DNA of 21,901 nucleotides, taken from assembly GCA_023128195.1 (NCBI GenBank), contig JAGMEL010000114.1:1-21901 (forward strand), written 5' to 3'. The stretch is from Caldifarciminota bacterium. GTDB lineage: Bacteria; Hydrothermota; Tepidihabitantia; SM23-42. A model generated the notes under the pieces. It had not been told where the DNA came from, searched no databases, and was given only the letters and a program-made list of their open reading frames with translations. Below are positions 8,421-15,680 of the stretch, piece after piece. A program made the position numbers and the translations under genes. The first letter of the stretch is position 1. Each line of letters opens with the position of its first letter.

Positions 8421-9644
8421 CTATGGTTCAGATATTCTATAAATAATCTTCATATCTCCCTGAGTTCTCGCACCACTGACGCCATTTGAATACTTATTTA
8501 TAATCAGATATTCACCGATCACATCAGAATACCAATTTTGTGTTAAAACTTCAAATTCTGTCACAGTTCCATGAATTCTTCTGGGTATTAGGTGTTTACC
8601 GAGCCTAAAATTATGCACTAAAAGCAATTTACCAGTTGTGTCAAAAACATATATATTGTGCGAATTGCAGAGAACAATTATAAAATCACCATTTTTCATA
8701 CTATGGACATACTTTACTGTGTCAGCTTTCTCTTTTAATGTCACGGTATCTTCCCATACAAGTGCACCAGTTTTATTATTATAAAATTTCACTTTACTGT
8801 GAAATCCAGTAACCAGCCATTGACCATCGTCAGAAAAGGCACTTAATATCCAATACCAATTTTCACCAAATGGCGTATATTCCTGCACAAGGTTTCCATT
8901 TTCATCAAACACCAATATCTTACCTTTATTCGAATGAAGGATACCGATATGCAATCCGGTTTTTGAAATGAATAGGGAGATGACACCGCGATCAATTTCA
9001 TATCGCCAGAGTTCTTTGCCTGTTCGATTCAACATAATGACTGGAATGCCATGATATGGATTGCCGCCCTCAAAAACGCAATAGCGTCTATCATTTGGTG
9101 CACATATATTTAAGAGGTTAATAAAACCGAATCCTCTTAATGTACCTATCTCTTGTCCATTTTCATTGAAAATTCTTAACACAGTGTTTTCGTCGGCAGG
9201 ACACTCTGCACTTAATCCCTCAACATAAACACCAATACCAGTATAAGCGAGGTGAGTTCTTATATCATCGCGTTTAAATAAAACTTGTCCCTCAGCATTT
9301 TTCACCGTAACTTCATTGGCATCGCCTTGTAGCTTCTTTCGCAAAATTAATCGGTCGTTAGTAAAAGGAACATAGATACTAAGAAGACTGTCTTGTAATG
9401 TCTCTTCTTTTAATTTTTCACCATTCTGATTATAGTATCTGATAGTGTATTGACGTAACACACCTCTAATTTCGTGAGAAGATTGAATCAAGATCGGCTC
9501 TAACTTCGGGCATTTTACCTTATTCTGCTTCACCCATTGATTATACTCCTTTATACTTGTGGTCTCTAAAACCTTCTCCACCTTCACTTCTGCCCAGGAT
9601 AGACAGAAGATAAAGGTAAACATTGCAAAGATTATCCTACGCAT
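8421..9644 (-). CDS. Exported beta-propeller (PQQ/WD40-like) protein
   Basis: 407 residues; ATG at 9644 with an excellent GGAAGGAGG site. Signal peptide (MRRIIFAMFTFIFCLSWAE). From about residue 105 onward there are repeated blade-like units of the type F-D-E-N-G-x-L (VLRIFNENGQEIG, VIMLNRTGKELWRYE, ILVFDENGNLVQEY, VKFYNNKTGALVWED, IYVFDTTGKLLLVH). This pattern is shared by PQQ-like and WD40-like propellers. The full catalytic context of a quinoprotein enzyme is not evident, so a binding or scaffolding role is more likely. It is first in the four-gene minus-strand operon, downstream of the promoter at 9776-9803 and its structured leader. Confidence 0.75.
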   Translation of the reverse strand: MRRIIFAMFTFIFCLSWAEVKVEKVLETTSIKEYNQWVKQNKVKCPKLEPILIQSSHEIRGVLRQYTIRYYNQNGEKLKEETLQDSLLSIYVPFTNDRLILRKKLQGDANEVTVKNAEGQVLFKRDDIRTHLAYTGIGVYVEGLSAECPADENTVLRIFNENGQEIGTLRGFGFINLLNICAPNDRRYCVFEGGNPYHGIPVIMLNRTGKELWRYEIDRGVISLFISKTGLHIGILHSNKGKILVFDENGNLVQEYTPFGENWYWILSAFSDDGQWLVTGFHSKVKFYNNKTGALVWEDTVTLKEKADTVKYVHSMKNGDFIIVLCNSHNIYVFDTTGKLLLVHNFRLGKHLIPRRIHGTVTEFEVLTQNWYSDVIGEYLIINKYSNGVSGARTQGDMKIIYRISEP

Positions 9645-9694
9645 AAAACCTCCTTCCTTAATTTACAGCTATTCTTCAACAGTAAATATCAAAT

Positions 9695-9769
9695 ACAAAA
9701 AAGGTATAATCATCCTAACAGAGGCCCCCTTAAGACCTCTCTAAGATCATCATACCTTCTCTCTTCTCT
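9695..9769 (-). ncRNA. Structured 5' leader or small RNA with terminator-like 3' end (copy A)
   Basis: The predicted RNA begins near 9769 on the minus strand. It contains GAGAAGGTAT (9752-9761), an internal AGAGG/CCTCT stem (9736-9740/9720-9724), then ATACCTT (9701-9707) followed directly by a run of U (9695-9700). AAGGTAT and ATACCTT pair perfectly and flank the inner stem, giving a terminator-like 58-nt hairpin. The first ORF starts 57 nt beyond it. It could therefore be an attenuator for the operon or a free small RNA. A homologous module is found at 15681-15780. Confidence 0.55.
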
Positions 9770-9775
9770 ATTATA

Positions 9776-9803
9776 ATTATAATGAAAAATCTTTAGATGT
9801 CAA
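9776..9803 (-). promoter_or_regulatory. Sigma-70-type promoter for the 9644-645 operon
   Basis: Minus-strand TTGACA at 9798-9803 and TATAAT at 9776-9781, both perfect consensus, with a 16-bp spacer. A second TATAAT-like hexamer lies at 9770-9775. It points at the four-gene operon starting at 9644. Confidence 0.8.
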
Positions 9804-9810
9804 GACCCCA

Positions 9811-9981
9811 ATTTTTGTTATTATTATTGATTCTCCCCGACTCTATGCTGCAAATCATTATTATTATTGGCTTTACAAGGATGAACAAATTTTAGATATT
9901 GATAAATTGCAATCGCCAGATTATAAAAGGCAAAGCACTGGGAATATTAGAGAAAGTTGCAAGCACAACGATCAATCTTAA
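9811..9981 (+). pseudogene. Possible decayed coding remnant
   Basis: An open plus-strand frame without a usable start ends at TAA 9979-9981. It reads protein-like text (IIIDSPRLYAANHYYYWLY, then KDEQILDIDKLQSPDY). It overlaps no gene and lies just upstream of the sorting-domain relic, in a different frame. It may be part of the same dead T9SS-cargo gene, but chance openness cannot be excluded. I do not recognise the family. Confidence 0.3.
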
Positions 9982-10223
9982 ATAACGTTTAAAATAAAAA
10001 GGGACGGCTTTAACCACCGAGACTTTGGACGATTTCTGTCGTAATTTCAAGGGTTGTAAAAAATAATGGAAACGGTTTAGAAAACCCTGGTGCATATAAA
10101 ATATCATGGAATGGTTTGGATGACAAGAACCGAGAAGCAGCAGCCGGTGTTTATTTCTGCAGATTTACTACAGGAGAAAACGAGGATTACAAAGAGACAA
10201 AGAAATTCATAATGCTGAAATAG
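9959..10223 (+). pseudogene. Relic of a T9SS type A C-terminal sorting domain
   Basis: The frame ending at TAG 10221-10223 reads NPGAYKISWNGLDDKN, then REAAAGVYFCRF, and ends ETKKFIMLK. This is a clear FlgD/T9SS-type sorting-domain end, and its last six residues are identical to the end of the 2024-residue cargo. Upstream the frame is broken (TAA at 10011-10013). A fragment like the start of such domains (ASTTINL, 9959-9979) appears in another frame. There is no start codon or intact gene, so this is the tail of a dead cargo gene. Confidence 0.65.
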
Positions 10224-10239
10224 CTGCCTACCATGAACC

Positions 10240-10272
10240 AGGATCTCCCGCTCTGCGGGATCCTCGATTTTC
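10240..10272 (+). terminator. Intrinsic-terminator-like hairpin after the T9SS relic
   Basis: AGGATCTCCCGC (10240-10251) can pair with GCGGGATCCT (10255-10264) around a TCT loop, with a 2-nt bulge. CGATTTTCTT follows. It lies 16 nt after the relic's stop codon, so it is probably the surviving terminator of that lost gene. Confidence 0.6.
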
Positions 10273-10303
10273 TTATATAAAGAATTAATATGATAAATCG
10301 GGA

Positions 10304-10541
10304 CAAGAGTCAAGAATCAAGAATCAAGAAGCAAGAGCCAAGAAGCAAGAAGTAAGAAGTAAGAAGCAAGAAGTAAGAAGCAAGAAGCAAGAATCAAGAA
10401 GTAAGAAGCAGGAAGTAAGAAGTAAGAAGCAAGAATCAAGAAGTAAGAAGCAAGAAGTAAGAAGTAAGAAGCAAGAATCAAGAAGTAAGAAGCAGGAAGT
10501 AAGAATTAAGATATAAGATACAAGATACAAGAAGTAAGTAT
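10304..10541. repeat. Degenerate heptamer array (34 x 7 bp)
   Basis: Thirty-four 7-bp units in one unbroken phase, consensus (C/T)AAGAAG, with variants such as CAAGAAT, TAAGAAG and CAGGAAG. The central part has a higher-order period of six heptamers (42 bp). In the open minus-strand frame this gives a 14-residue LLLTSCFLLLDSCF repeat. There is no spacer/repeat structure as in CRISPR. The array lies between the relic's terminator and purC. Confidence 0.9.
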
Positions 10542-10596
10542 TCTGTTTAGGATTTTGAAAATTAGATATTATTTGAAATTTGGAGCTTGGAATTTT

Positions 10597-10623
10597 ATTT
10601 AATCTGCCTAAGGCAAATTAAAT
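10597..10623. terminator. Hairpin spanning the purC stop codon
   Basis: ATTTAATCTGCC (10597-10608) and GGCAAATTAAAT (10612-10623) form a 12-bp stem with one mismatch and a TAA loop. It overlaps the purC stop (10618-10620). The purC-strand transcript is followed by AAAATTCC rather than a U-run, so this is a weak terminator candidate or an RNA-end-protecting stem. Confidence 0.4.
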
Positions 10624-11490
10624 AAGTCTTTTCAGTGCTTCTTCATAACGCTGCAATGTTTTTTCCACAATATCAGGTGGCAATTCAGGTGGTGGCGAAT
10701 TTCTATCCCAATCAATACTCAAAAGGTAATCCCTGACAAATTGTTTATCAAATGATGCCTGAGAACCACCTGGTTTATATAATTCTGGATCCCAGAAACG
10801 GCTTGAATCCGGTGTGAATATTTCATCGATCAGGATAATTTTATTATCCAATCTGCCAAATTCAAATTTCGTATCGGCAATAATAATATTGCGTTCGTGC
10901 GCATAATTATGTGCAAAGTTATACAGTTCAATACTTTTTTCCTTGATAAATTCAGCGTCTTTTTCAGGAACAACTTGTTTCATCTGCTCAAAGGTTATAT
11001 TTTCATCATGGCCAGTGTGAGATTTAGTTGCCGGGGTGAACAGGGAAGAGGGGAGTTTATCACCCTGCTTGAGATTATCGAATTTTAAGCCACCAACAAG
11101 TCCTGTTTTCTGGTAATCTTTCCAGCCTGAGCCGGCAATATATCCCCGGACAACACATTCAACATCAATTGGTTTTGCTTTTTTGACGAGCATTGAGCGG
11201 CCTTCCAGCATTTCTTTGTATTTTTTCAATTCATCAGGATATTTTTCGATATTATCGGTGATGAAATGGTTTTCAATAATATTTTCTGTTGCCTTAAACC
11301 AGAACACAGAAAGTTTGTTAAGAATTTCACCTTTATGGGGAATTAATGTGGGGAGGATGTAATCGAATGCAGATATTCTATCCGTAGCTACGATCAAAAA
11401 AGAATCCCCGACATCAAAGACCTCGCGAACCTTTCCTGACCTGAATTTCTTGACGCCAGGAAGATTTATTTTGCCTATTATATTATTCAT
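10618..11490 (-). CDS. purC: Phosphoribosylaminoimidazole-succinocarboxamide synthase (SAICAR synthetase)
   Basis: 290 residues. PurC catalyses the ATP-dependent condensation of CAIR with aspartate to SAICAR in de novo purine synthesis (cytoplasm). The family signatures are all visible: SGKVRE (18-23, nucleotide loop), ATDRISAFD (35-43), ECVVRGYIAGSGW (111-123), TPATKSHTGHDEN (152-164), IADTKFEFG (204-212), DEIFTPDSSRFW (222-233) and SFDKQFVRDYL (246-256). The length fits the longer ~290-300 residue bacterial form. Start ATG 11488-11490 overlaps the end of the upstream gene by 8 nt and has only a weak ribosome site. Translational coupling with the DUF6982-like gene is therefore likely. No other pur gene is present in the window. 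Confidence 0.97.
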   Translation of the reverse strand: MNNIIGKINLPGVKKFRSGKVREVFDVGDSFLIVATDRISAFDYILPTLIPHKGEILNKLSVFWFKATENIIENHFITDNIEKYPDELKKYKEMLEGRSMLVKKAKPIDVECVVRGYIAGSGWKDYQKTGLVGGLKFDNLKQGDKLPSSLFTPATKSHTGHDENITFEQMKQVVPEKDAEFIKEKSIELYNFAHNYAHERNIIIADTKFEFGRLDNKIILIDEIFTPDSSRFWDPELYKPGGSQASFDKQFVRDYLLSIDWDRNSPPPELPPDIVEKTLQRYEEALKRLI

Positions 11491-11893
11491 AAAATGTTAT
11501 GTCCTTTACCGCATTTATAATCGCAAAAATTCTTTCATTGTTACTTTCAGAATCAATCGGAGTAAAGAAAAACCCTCGACGATTTGCTGAATAGCCCAGG
11601 GTTAGACCAAATAAGACTTCACCGTCAGTAAATTCGACCTTTACTTTTCGACCAATCGATTTTTTGTCCTTAATTTCTTCAAAGCTTTTCTTTGCTTTAA
11701 CCCTGGTTTTATTTAGTCCTTTCAGGTTTTTAACAAAAAAGACTGCTTTAAGATTGATTATTTTAACCGGTAGAGATTTTTCACCATTATCCTCCACTAT
11801 AAGATGAAAAATCTCTTTATTAGGTTGGAAATCAGTTGTATACCCTCTTTCCACGTTCCCATCTAAATAATGGACTACAACCTTGTTAGGCAT
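11483..11893 (-). CDS. DUF6982-like small protein upstream of purC
   Basis: 136 residues. The N-terminal pattern VVVHYLDGNVERGYTTDFQPNKEIFHLIV and a second, similar half (KVKVEFTDGEVLFGLTLGY, then RRGFFFTPID) resemble the DUF6982 family as I remember it. These are small beta-barrel proteins often seen alone or beside PilZ domains; the function is unknown. The two-fold internal similarity (V-x-F/Y-x-DG-x-V/E-x-x-G-x-T) suggests two copies of a small SH3-like unit. There is no signal peptide, so it is cytoplasmic. It is first in the operon with purC. Its ATG lies only 6 nt after a -10 hexamer and has no Shine-Dalgarno sequence, so its mRNA is probably leaderless. Confidence 0.75.
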   Translation of the reverse strand: MPNKVVVHYLDGNVERGYTTDFQPNKEIFHLIVEDNGEKSLPVKIINLKAVFFVKNLKGLNKTRVKAKKSFEEIKDKKSIGRKVKVEFTDGEVLFGLTLGYSANRRGFFFTPIDSESNNERIFAIINAVKDITFYE

Positions 11894-11899
11894 ATTGGT

Positions 11900-11927
11900 A
11901 TTTTATATAGAATATGTTGACTGTCAA
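11900..11927 (-). promoter_or_regulatory. Promoter of the DUF6982-purC operon, predicted leaderless
   Basis: Minus-strand TTGACA at 11922-11927 and TAAAAT at 11900-11905 with a 16-bp spacer. The ATG begins at 11893, where transcription would be expected to start. No AGGAGG-like site fits between. Confidence 0.65.
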
Positions 11928-11930
11928 GGG

Positions 11931-11956
11931 AGATTTCTGAAAAAGACCAGAAATCT
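11931..11956. repeat. Inverted repeat in divergent intergenic region
   Basis: AGATTTC (11931-11937) and GAAATCT (11950-11956) form a perfect 7-bp inverted repeat with a 12-nt centre. It is just upstream of the -35 of the DUF6982 promoter. It could be an operator or a transcript end; I cannot tell which. Confidence 0.4.
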
Positions 11957-11958
11957 TC

Positions 11959-12017
11959 GATTACAGTGATTTCCATATGATTACAACGATGATAATCGCT
12001 AAAATACCACCGTAATC
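11959..12017. promoter_or_regulatory. Candidate operator cluster, motif GATTACANNGAT
   Basis: GATTACAGTGAT at 11959-11970 and GATTACAACGAT at 11979-11990 are direct repeats spaced exactly 20 bp, about two helical turns. An inverted 10/12 match, ACCACCGTAATC, lies at 12006-12017. All lie between the divergent DUF6982 and barrel promoters. The exact motif recurs twice at 19317-19350 on the other strand. No known regulator is recognised. Confidence 0.4.
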
Positions 12018-12054
12018 TTGAGAGCAAAGTATACTGCCTGTGAGTAGAACTCAG

Positions 12055-12082
12055 TTGACATTTATTAACAATTGCATATACT
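12055..12082 (+). promoter_or_regulatory. Promoter of the outer-membrane barrel gene
   Basis: TTGACA at 12055-12060 and TATACT at 12077-12082 with a 16-bp spacer. The ATG is at 12099, with AGGAGGT at about 12089-12095, so the predicted leader is only about 10 nt and consists essentially of the ribosome site. Confidence 0.75.
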
Positions 12083-12098
12083 AAATTAAGGAGGTATT

Positions 12099-13529
12099 AT
12101 GAGTAAATGTAATATAATACTCGTTAGCTTCATCTTTGTTTTATTGTTCAATATGGGGTATCCAGGTGATGTAAGATTTTCTGGTATGGGTAATCTATCA
12201 CTTATTTTCCAGGACGATTTTCATAAATTGGACTTATACGATTTTGCCGGGATATCAGCAGGTTTTTTAAAGAATGATTCAATTTCATTTGTCGGATTAC
12301 GCGCCTCGGGTTTGAAGGAATTATGGGAAAAGGATTCTTTGACATACCTTACTATTGGACAGGCAATACCACAGCGACTTACTGATTATGCACCGGTTGA
12401 GGCAGTTTCTTTTTATGAAGTAATACCGCAATTCAATCTGGTTCCTTGTGAATTGATTTATGTATCAAGACAGATAGAAGAGAGCTATGGTTATTTTGGT
12501 AATGTATCAAAGCCCCAGGCATGGGGTGTATATGCCGGGTATTCTCAATTGAACCGTGGATTTGTTGATGTTGAAGAGAGTGATGTGATAAAAACACCCT
12601 CATTAGCCATAGTATATTCAAAGTCGATTTCAGATAATTTCGCTTTTGGGTTATCTGTTGATGGATTCCTTGGTGCATTTACGTCTGCAGACAAGCAGGA
12701 TAAAATAAGCCTGACACCTTTTGGTGTCGGCTCGGGTATAAGTTACAATAATGAAACAGTAAGTTTAGGTTTGAATATTGATTATCACTATCCAATGTTT
12801 ACTTATACACACACCTGGGAAGAAGGAGAGTTTAAGGAAAGATTTAATGGCCACGCTCTATCACCTTTGTTTGGCGCTGTGGTTAAATTTTCCCGCATAA
12901 CCTGGGCAAGCGCCTTAGACTATAAATGGGTGAGTCTTGGAGGTTCATATGATGGTAATGATATTGGTGGTTTAAAGATTAATAGTTTTTCTGTTAAAAC
13001 GCAAATACTCTGTGAACCTTCTTTTGTTCGTATTACAGGATTTGTCGAGCACGATTATAAGAAACCTGTGTATACTGATAATACTGATAATATATGGTTT
13101 GAGACTGCATACAAAAATTACACTTTTGGAGGTGGGGCAGGAATGGTGCTCGACATCGCAAAGGTTGGAATTGAAGGATTGTATAAATCTATTCGTGCTG
13201 AAGATAAGCTGTCTGAGGAAACGCTCAGATCCAGTGATATGAGTATAAAATTAGGTGCTGAGCTCGGTTTGATAAAAAACTTTTTTATTAGAGCCGGCTA
13301 TAATTATGGTCAATTCGACCCTGATCTGGATGATATAATTGATGCTGACGATTGTATTATTACTAATACGCTCACCAGTGGATTGGGCATTAATTTTTTG
13401 AGGAATACACGAATTGATCTTGCTTACAATTATAAATGGGCAAAAACAGACTTAGACCCTGAAGAAAAAATTACTGACCATATCATCTCTTTGTACCTAA
13501 AATATGCATTGATAAGTGAAAGTTACTAA
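12099..13529 (+). CDS. Outer-membrane beta-barrel protein
   Basis: 476 residues; ATG preceded by a strong AGGAGGT. Signal peptide (residues 1 to ~22). The mature part starts DVRFSGMGNLSL, a pattern typical of FadL/PorV-like barrels of FCB-group bacteria. It continues with alternating hydrophobic/polar strands rich in Gly and aromatic residues (SFVGLRASGL, VSLGLNIDYHYPMF, GVGSGISYN, FIRAGYNYGQFD, RIDLAYNYKW). The last strand ends ISLYLKYALISESY, close to a C-terminal barrel signature. Transport or anchoring role unknown. It overlaps the next gene by 14 nt, so the two are probably one operon. A PorV-type T9SS subunit is possible but I see no decisive motif. Confidence 0.7.
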   Translation: MSKCNIILVSFIFVLLFNMGYPGDVRFSGMGNLSLIFQDDFHKLDLYDFAGISAGFLKNDSISFVGLRASGLKELWEKDSLTYLTIGQAIPQRLTDYAPVEAVSFYEVIPQFNLVPCELIYVSRQIEESYGYFGNVSKPQAWGVYAGYSQLNRGFVDVEESDVIKTPSLAIVYSKSISDNFAFGLSVDGFLGAFTSADKQDKISLTPFGVGSGISYNNETVSLGLNIDYHYPMFTYTHTWEEGEFKERFNGHALSPLFGAVVKFSRITWASALDYKWVSLGGSYDGNDIGGLKINSFSVKTQILCEPSFVRITGFVEHDYKKPVYTDNTDNIWFETAYKNYTFGGGAGMVLDIAKVGIEGLYKSIRAEDKLSEETLRSSDMSIKLGAELGLIKNFFIRAGYNYGQFDPDLDDIIDADDCIITNTLTSGLGINFLRNTRIDLAYNYKWAKTDLDPEEKITDHIISLYLKYALISESY

Positions 13530-15576
13530 TACTCGTCTGGTTTCGTTAATTTACTTTTTACTTTTAACTTTTCACTTTTCACTTACCTTTGCCCAGGTGC
13601 CTGTGGTCAGCGCTGTTCGAGTTTCCACGCCGCCTTCAATCGATGGTAAGCTTGACGACTCCTGCTGGCAATTCTGCATACCGGCAACTGATTTCTATAT
13701 GGTAAATCCCAATCCCGGTTCACCCGTGACCCAGTCGACCTATGTGCATGTCTGCTATGATGATGAAAAAATATACTTTGGAATCCATATGGCTGAGGCA
13801 AAACCGGACGCTATACAAACAACTGTTAATCAACGTGATGGCGGAATCTACATGGATGATTCTTTCGAACTGATACTCGATACCTATTGTGACCGGCGCA
13901 ATGCTTACTATTTCATGTCTAATCTCAATGGCGCCAAGCTCGACGGCAGAATCATTGATGATGGTCGTAATACTGATAGCAATTGGGATGGCCACTGGCA
14001 GACTAAATCTCAGCGTGTGGAAGACGGTTGGGAAATGGAAATAGCAATACCGTTTGCTGAACTGAGTTTTCCGAGCAGGGACAGTCTTGTCTGGGGCATA
14101 AATTTTTGGCGTATTGAGCGGCCGCACTGGGAAAATACCAGCTGGGCTCCAGTACAAGAATGGAACCAGGTATCCAGATACGGTACCTTGACAGGTCTTG
14201 TTATCAAGTCAAAGGTAAAGAGGTTTGAAATACTTCCGTTCGTTGCTGCGCGCTTTGAACAGGATACATTAACCCCCAAAGCAGGTATTGATTTTGAATA
14301 TGACGTGGCATCAAATCTCATTTTCAATGCTACACTCTTGCCTGATTTCGCTCAGATCGAAGCCGACCCTCTGCAGTTTAATCTCTCATATGAAGAAGGT
14401 GAAGAACTCTACGTTCCAGAAAAGCGACCCTTTTTCCTTGAAGGTGGTAGTATTTTAAGAACACCCTTCCGGCTCTTTTATACCCGCAGAATGAATGAAA
14501 TATTCGCCGGCGCCAAACTTTACGGGAAAGTAAAATCTACCGAGTTTCTTGTCCTTGATGTGCAGACAAAAGACACTGAAGAAAATTTCTCAGTGCTGCG
14601 ACTTAAACAGGAACTTTTCGGTACTACTACACTTGGAGCTCTGGTAACACATAAACAACATGGTGATACAGTAAGTCAGGCTGCCGCTATAGATTTTAAT
14701 CTGCCAGTTACCGGACGTTTCCTGTTTACCTCCCAGTTTGCTGCAACACACAATACCGGCGTTTCCGGTGATAGGTGGGCAGGACATGTCGGCATTGAGG
14801 GTGAAACAGGTTCCTATGGTGCAGGACTTTTTGCCGACCGAATCGGTCCAGACTTTTGGGCCGATCAGGGATTTATTAACACCTATGATATTGATAGGCA
14901 GGGTATGTCCGGCTATGCCTGGAATAAATTTTTGCAGGATAAAGCCGGGTTTCAGTGGATAGACGCTGGAGCGTCTTTTGATATTGCCCAGGAAATTGGC
15001 GATGAATTGGCTTTTGCAGAAACTGAGTTCTGGACAAATTTTGTGCTCCGTTCTAAATGGCGCCTTGGCATGGAAGGTACAAGAAGTTATGAACGTTACG
15101 GCGATGCAGAATTCACCAATAGAACCTTAAGATTGAGCATTGAAAGTAACGTGGGTGGTGCAGCTGGTGTCGCTGCGATTTATAGATTTGGTACAATCTA
15201 CGACTTGCCATTTACATTTTTCCATTTTGGTTTTCTTGCCATACCCCTTAAGCGACTTTCAGTTTTTCCAATTTTTCAAGCAATCAAGTGGGGTGATACC
15301 CGCTGGCAATGGCTTACCAATACAGGTATTTCCTATCAAATGACTGACAAAGCATTTTTCCGTGTCTACTTGCAAATAGCGTCAGAAACCGGAACTGAAA
15401 CCGAACAGGCATTAGTTCTGGAGCATATCGAAAATTTAAGCTCCAATTTCCTTTTCGGCTACGAATTTACACCCGGAACTATTCTTTATCTGGTTTACAA
15501 CCAAACGCGCAATTTCGATACAAAAAGCGTTGATCACATCTTCGTTACAAAATTCACCTGCTCCCTGAGGTTTTAA
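13516..15576 (+). CDS. CBM9-like / DUF5916-type exported protein
   Basis: 686 residues from a GTG at 13516, inside the end of the upstream gene (translational coupling likely). Signal peptide at residues 1-27 (…TFAQ). Residues ~30-205 match the CBM9-like fold: PPSIDGKLDDSCWQ, VHVCYDDEKIYFGIHM, DDSFELILDTYCDRRNAYYF, GWEMEIAIPFAEL. The remainder matches DUF5916, with FAQIEADPLQFNLSYEEG and YVPEKRPFFLEGG (~299-311). It ends in amphipathic strands consistent with an outer-membrane barrel. Such proteins are common in FCB-group genomes; their role is unknown, possibly glycan binding or outer-membrane transport. The hydrophobic core of the signal peptide is encoded by a heptamer repeat (13551-13585). 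The gene looks somewhat richer in G+C than its neighbours (visual impression). Confidence 0.85.
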   Translation: MKVTNTRLVSLIYFLLLTFHFSLTFAQVPVVSAVRVSTPPSIDGKLDDSCWQFCIPATDFYMVNPNPGSPVTQSTYVHVCYDDEKIYFGIHMAEAKPDAIQTTVNQRDGGIYMDDSFELILDTYCDRRNAYYFMSNLNGAKLDGRIIDDGRNTDSNWDGHWQTKSQRVEDGWEMEIAIPFAELSFPSRDSLVWGINFWRIERPHWENTSWAPVQEWNQVSRYGTLTGLVIKSKVKRFEILPFVAARFEQDTLTPKAGIDFEYDVASNLIFNATLLPDFAQIEADPLQFNLSYEEGEELYVPEKRPFFLEGGSILRTPFRLFYTRRMNEIFAGAKLYGKVKSTEFLVLDVQTKDTEENFSVLRLKQELFGTTTLGALVTHKQHGDTVSQAAAIDFNLPVTGRFLFTSQFAATHNTGVSGDRWAGHVGIEGETGSYGAGLFADRIGPDFWADQGFINTYDIDRQGMSGYAWNKFLQDKAGFQWIDAGASFDIAQEIGDELAFAETEFWTNFVLRSKWRLGMEGTRSYERYGDAEFTNRTLRLSIESNVGGAAGVAAIYRFGTIYDLPFTFFHFGFLAIPLKRLSVFPIFQAIKWGDTRWQWLTNTGISYQMTDKAFFRVYLQIASETGTETEQALVLEHIENLSSNFLFGYEFTPGTILYLVYNQTRNFDTKSVDHIFVTKFTCSLRF
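13551..13585 (+). repeat. Heptamer tract encoding the signal-peptide core
   Basis: Five 7-bp units in phase: TTACTTT, TTACTTT, TAACTTT, TCACTTT, TCACTTA (consensus TNACTTT). They lie wholly within codons for the hydrophobic stretch FLLLTFHFSLTF of the DUF5916 protein's signal peptide. Confidence 0.8.
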
Positions 15577-15646
15577 CCAATCGAGTTTAGATTTGCTTGA
15601 GCACACTCTATGTTGATTGATCAGGAAAAATATGTTCAATTTAGTC

Positions 15647-15674
15647 TTGACAAACCTGGAAATTTATATATTAT
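15647..15674 (+). promoter_or_regulatory. Sigma-70-type promoter in front of element B
   Basis: TTGACA at 15647-15652 and TATTAT at 15669-15674 with a 16-bp spacer. It shares the GTC-TTGACA context and spacing of the promoter at 9776-9803 (minus). The predicted transcript starts near 15681. Confidence 0.7.
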
Positions 15675-15680
15675 TATTAT

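Noticed and set aside
9892..10313. Two minus-strand ORFs of about 70 residues
   Set aside because: They lie opposite the T9SS sorting-domain relic on the plus strand and show no independent coding signs.
10324..10530. 68-residue hydrophobic minus-strand ORF (LLLTSCF repeats) as a small membrane protein gene
   Set aside because: It is fully explained by the heptamer array being stop-poor on that strand; no ribosome site or promoter is visible.
10304..10541. Possible CRISPR array
   Set aside because: Units are 7 bp, contiguous and degenerate, with no unique spacers and no cas genes nearby.
12099..13529. Calling the barrel protein PorV or another T9SS machinery component
   Set aside because: The start of the mature protein is reminiscent of FadL/PorV-type barrels, but no specific motif supports a T9SS subunit, so only a general barrel call is made.
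13720..14327. Minus-strand ORFs of 145 and 105 residues
   Set aside because: They lie opposite the CBM9/DUF5916 gene, whose family motifs run through the same region.
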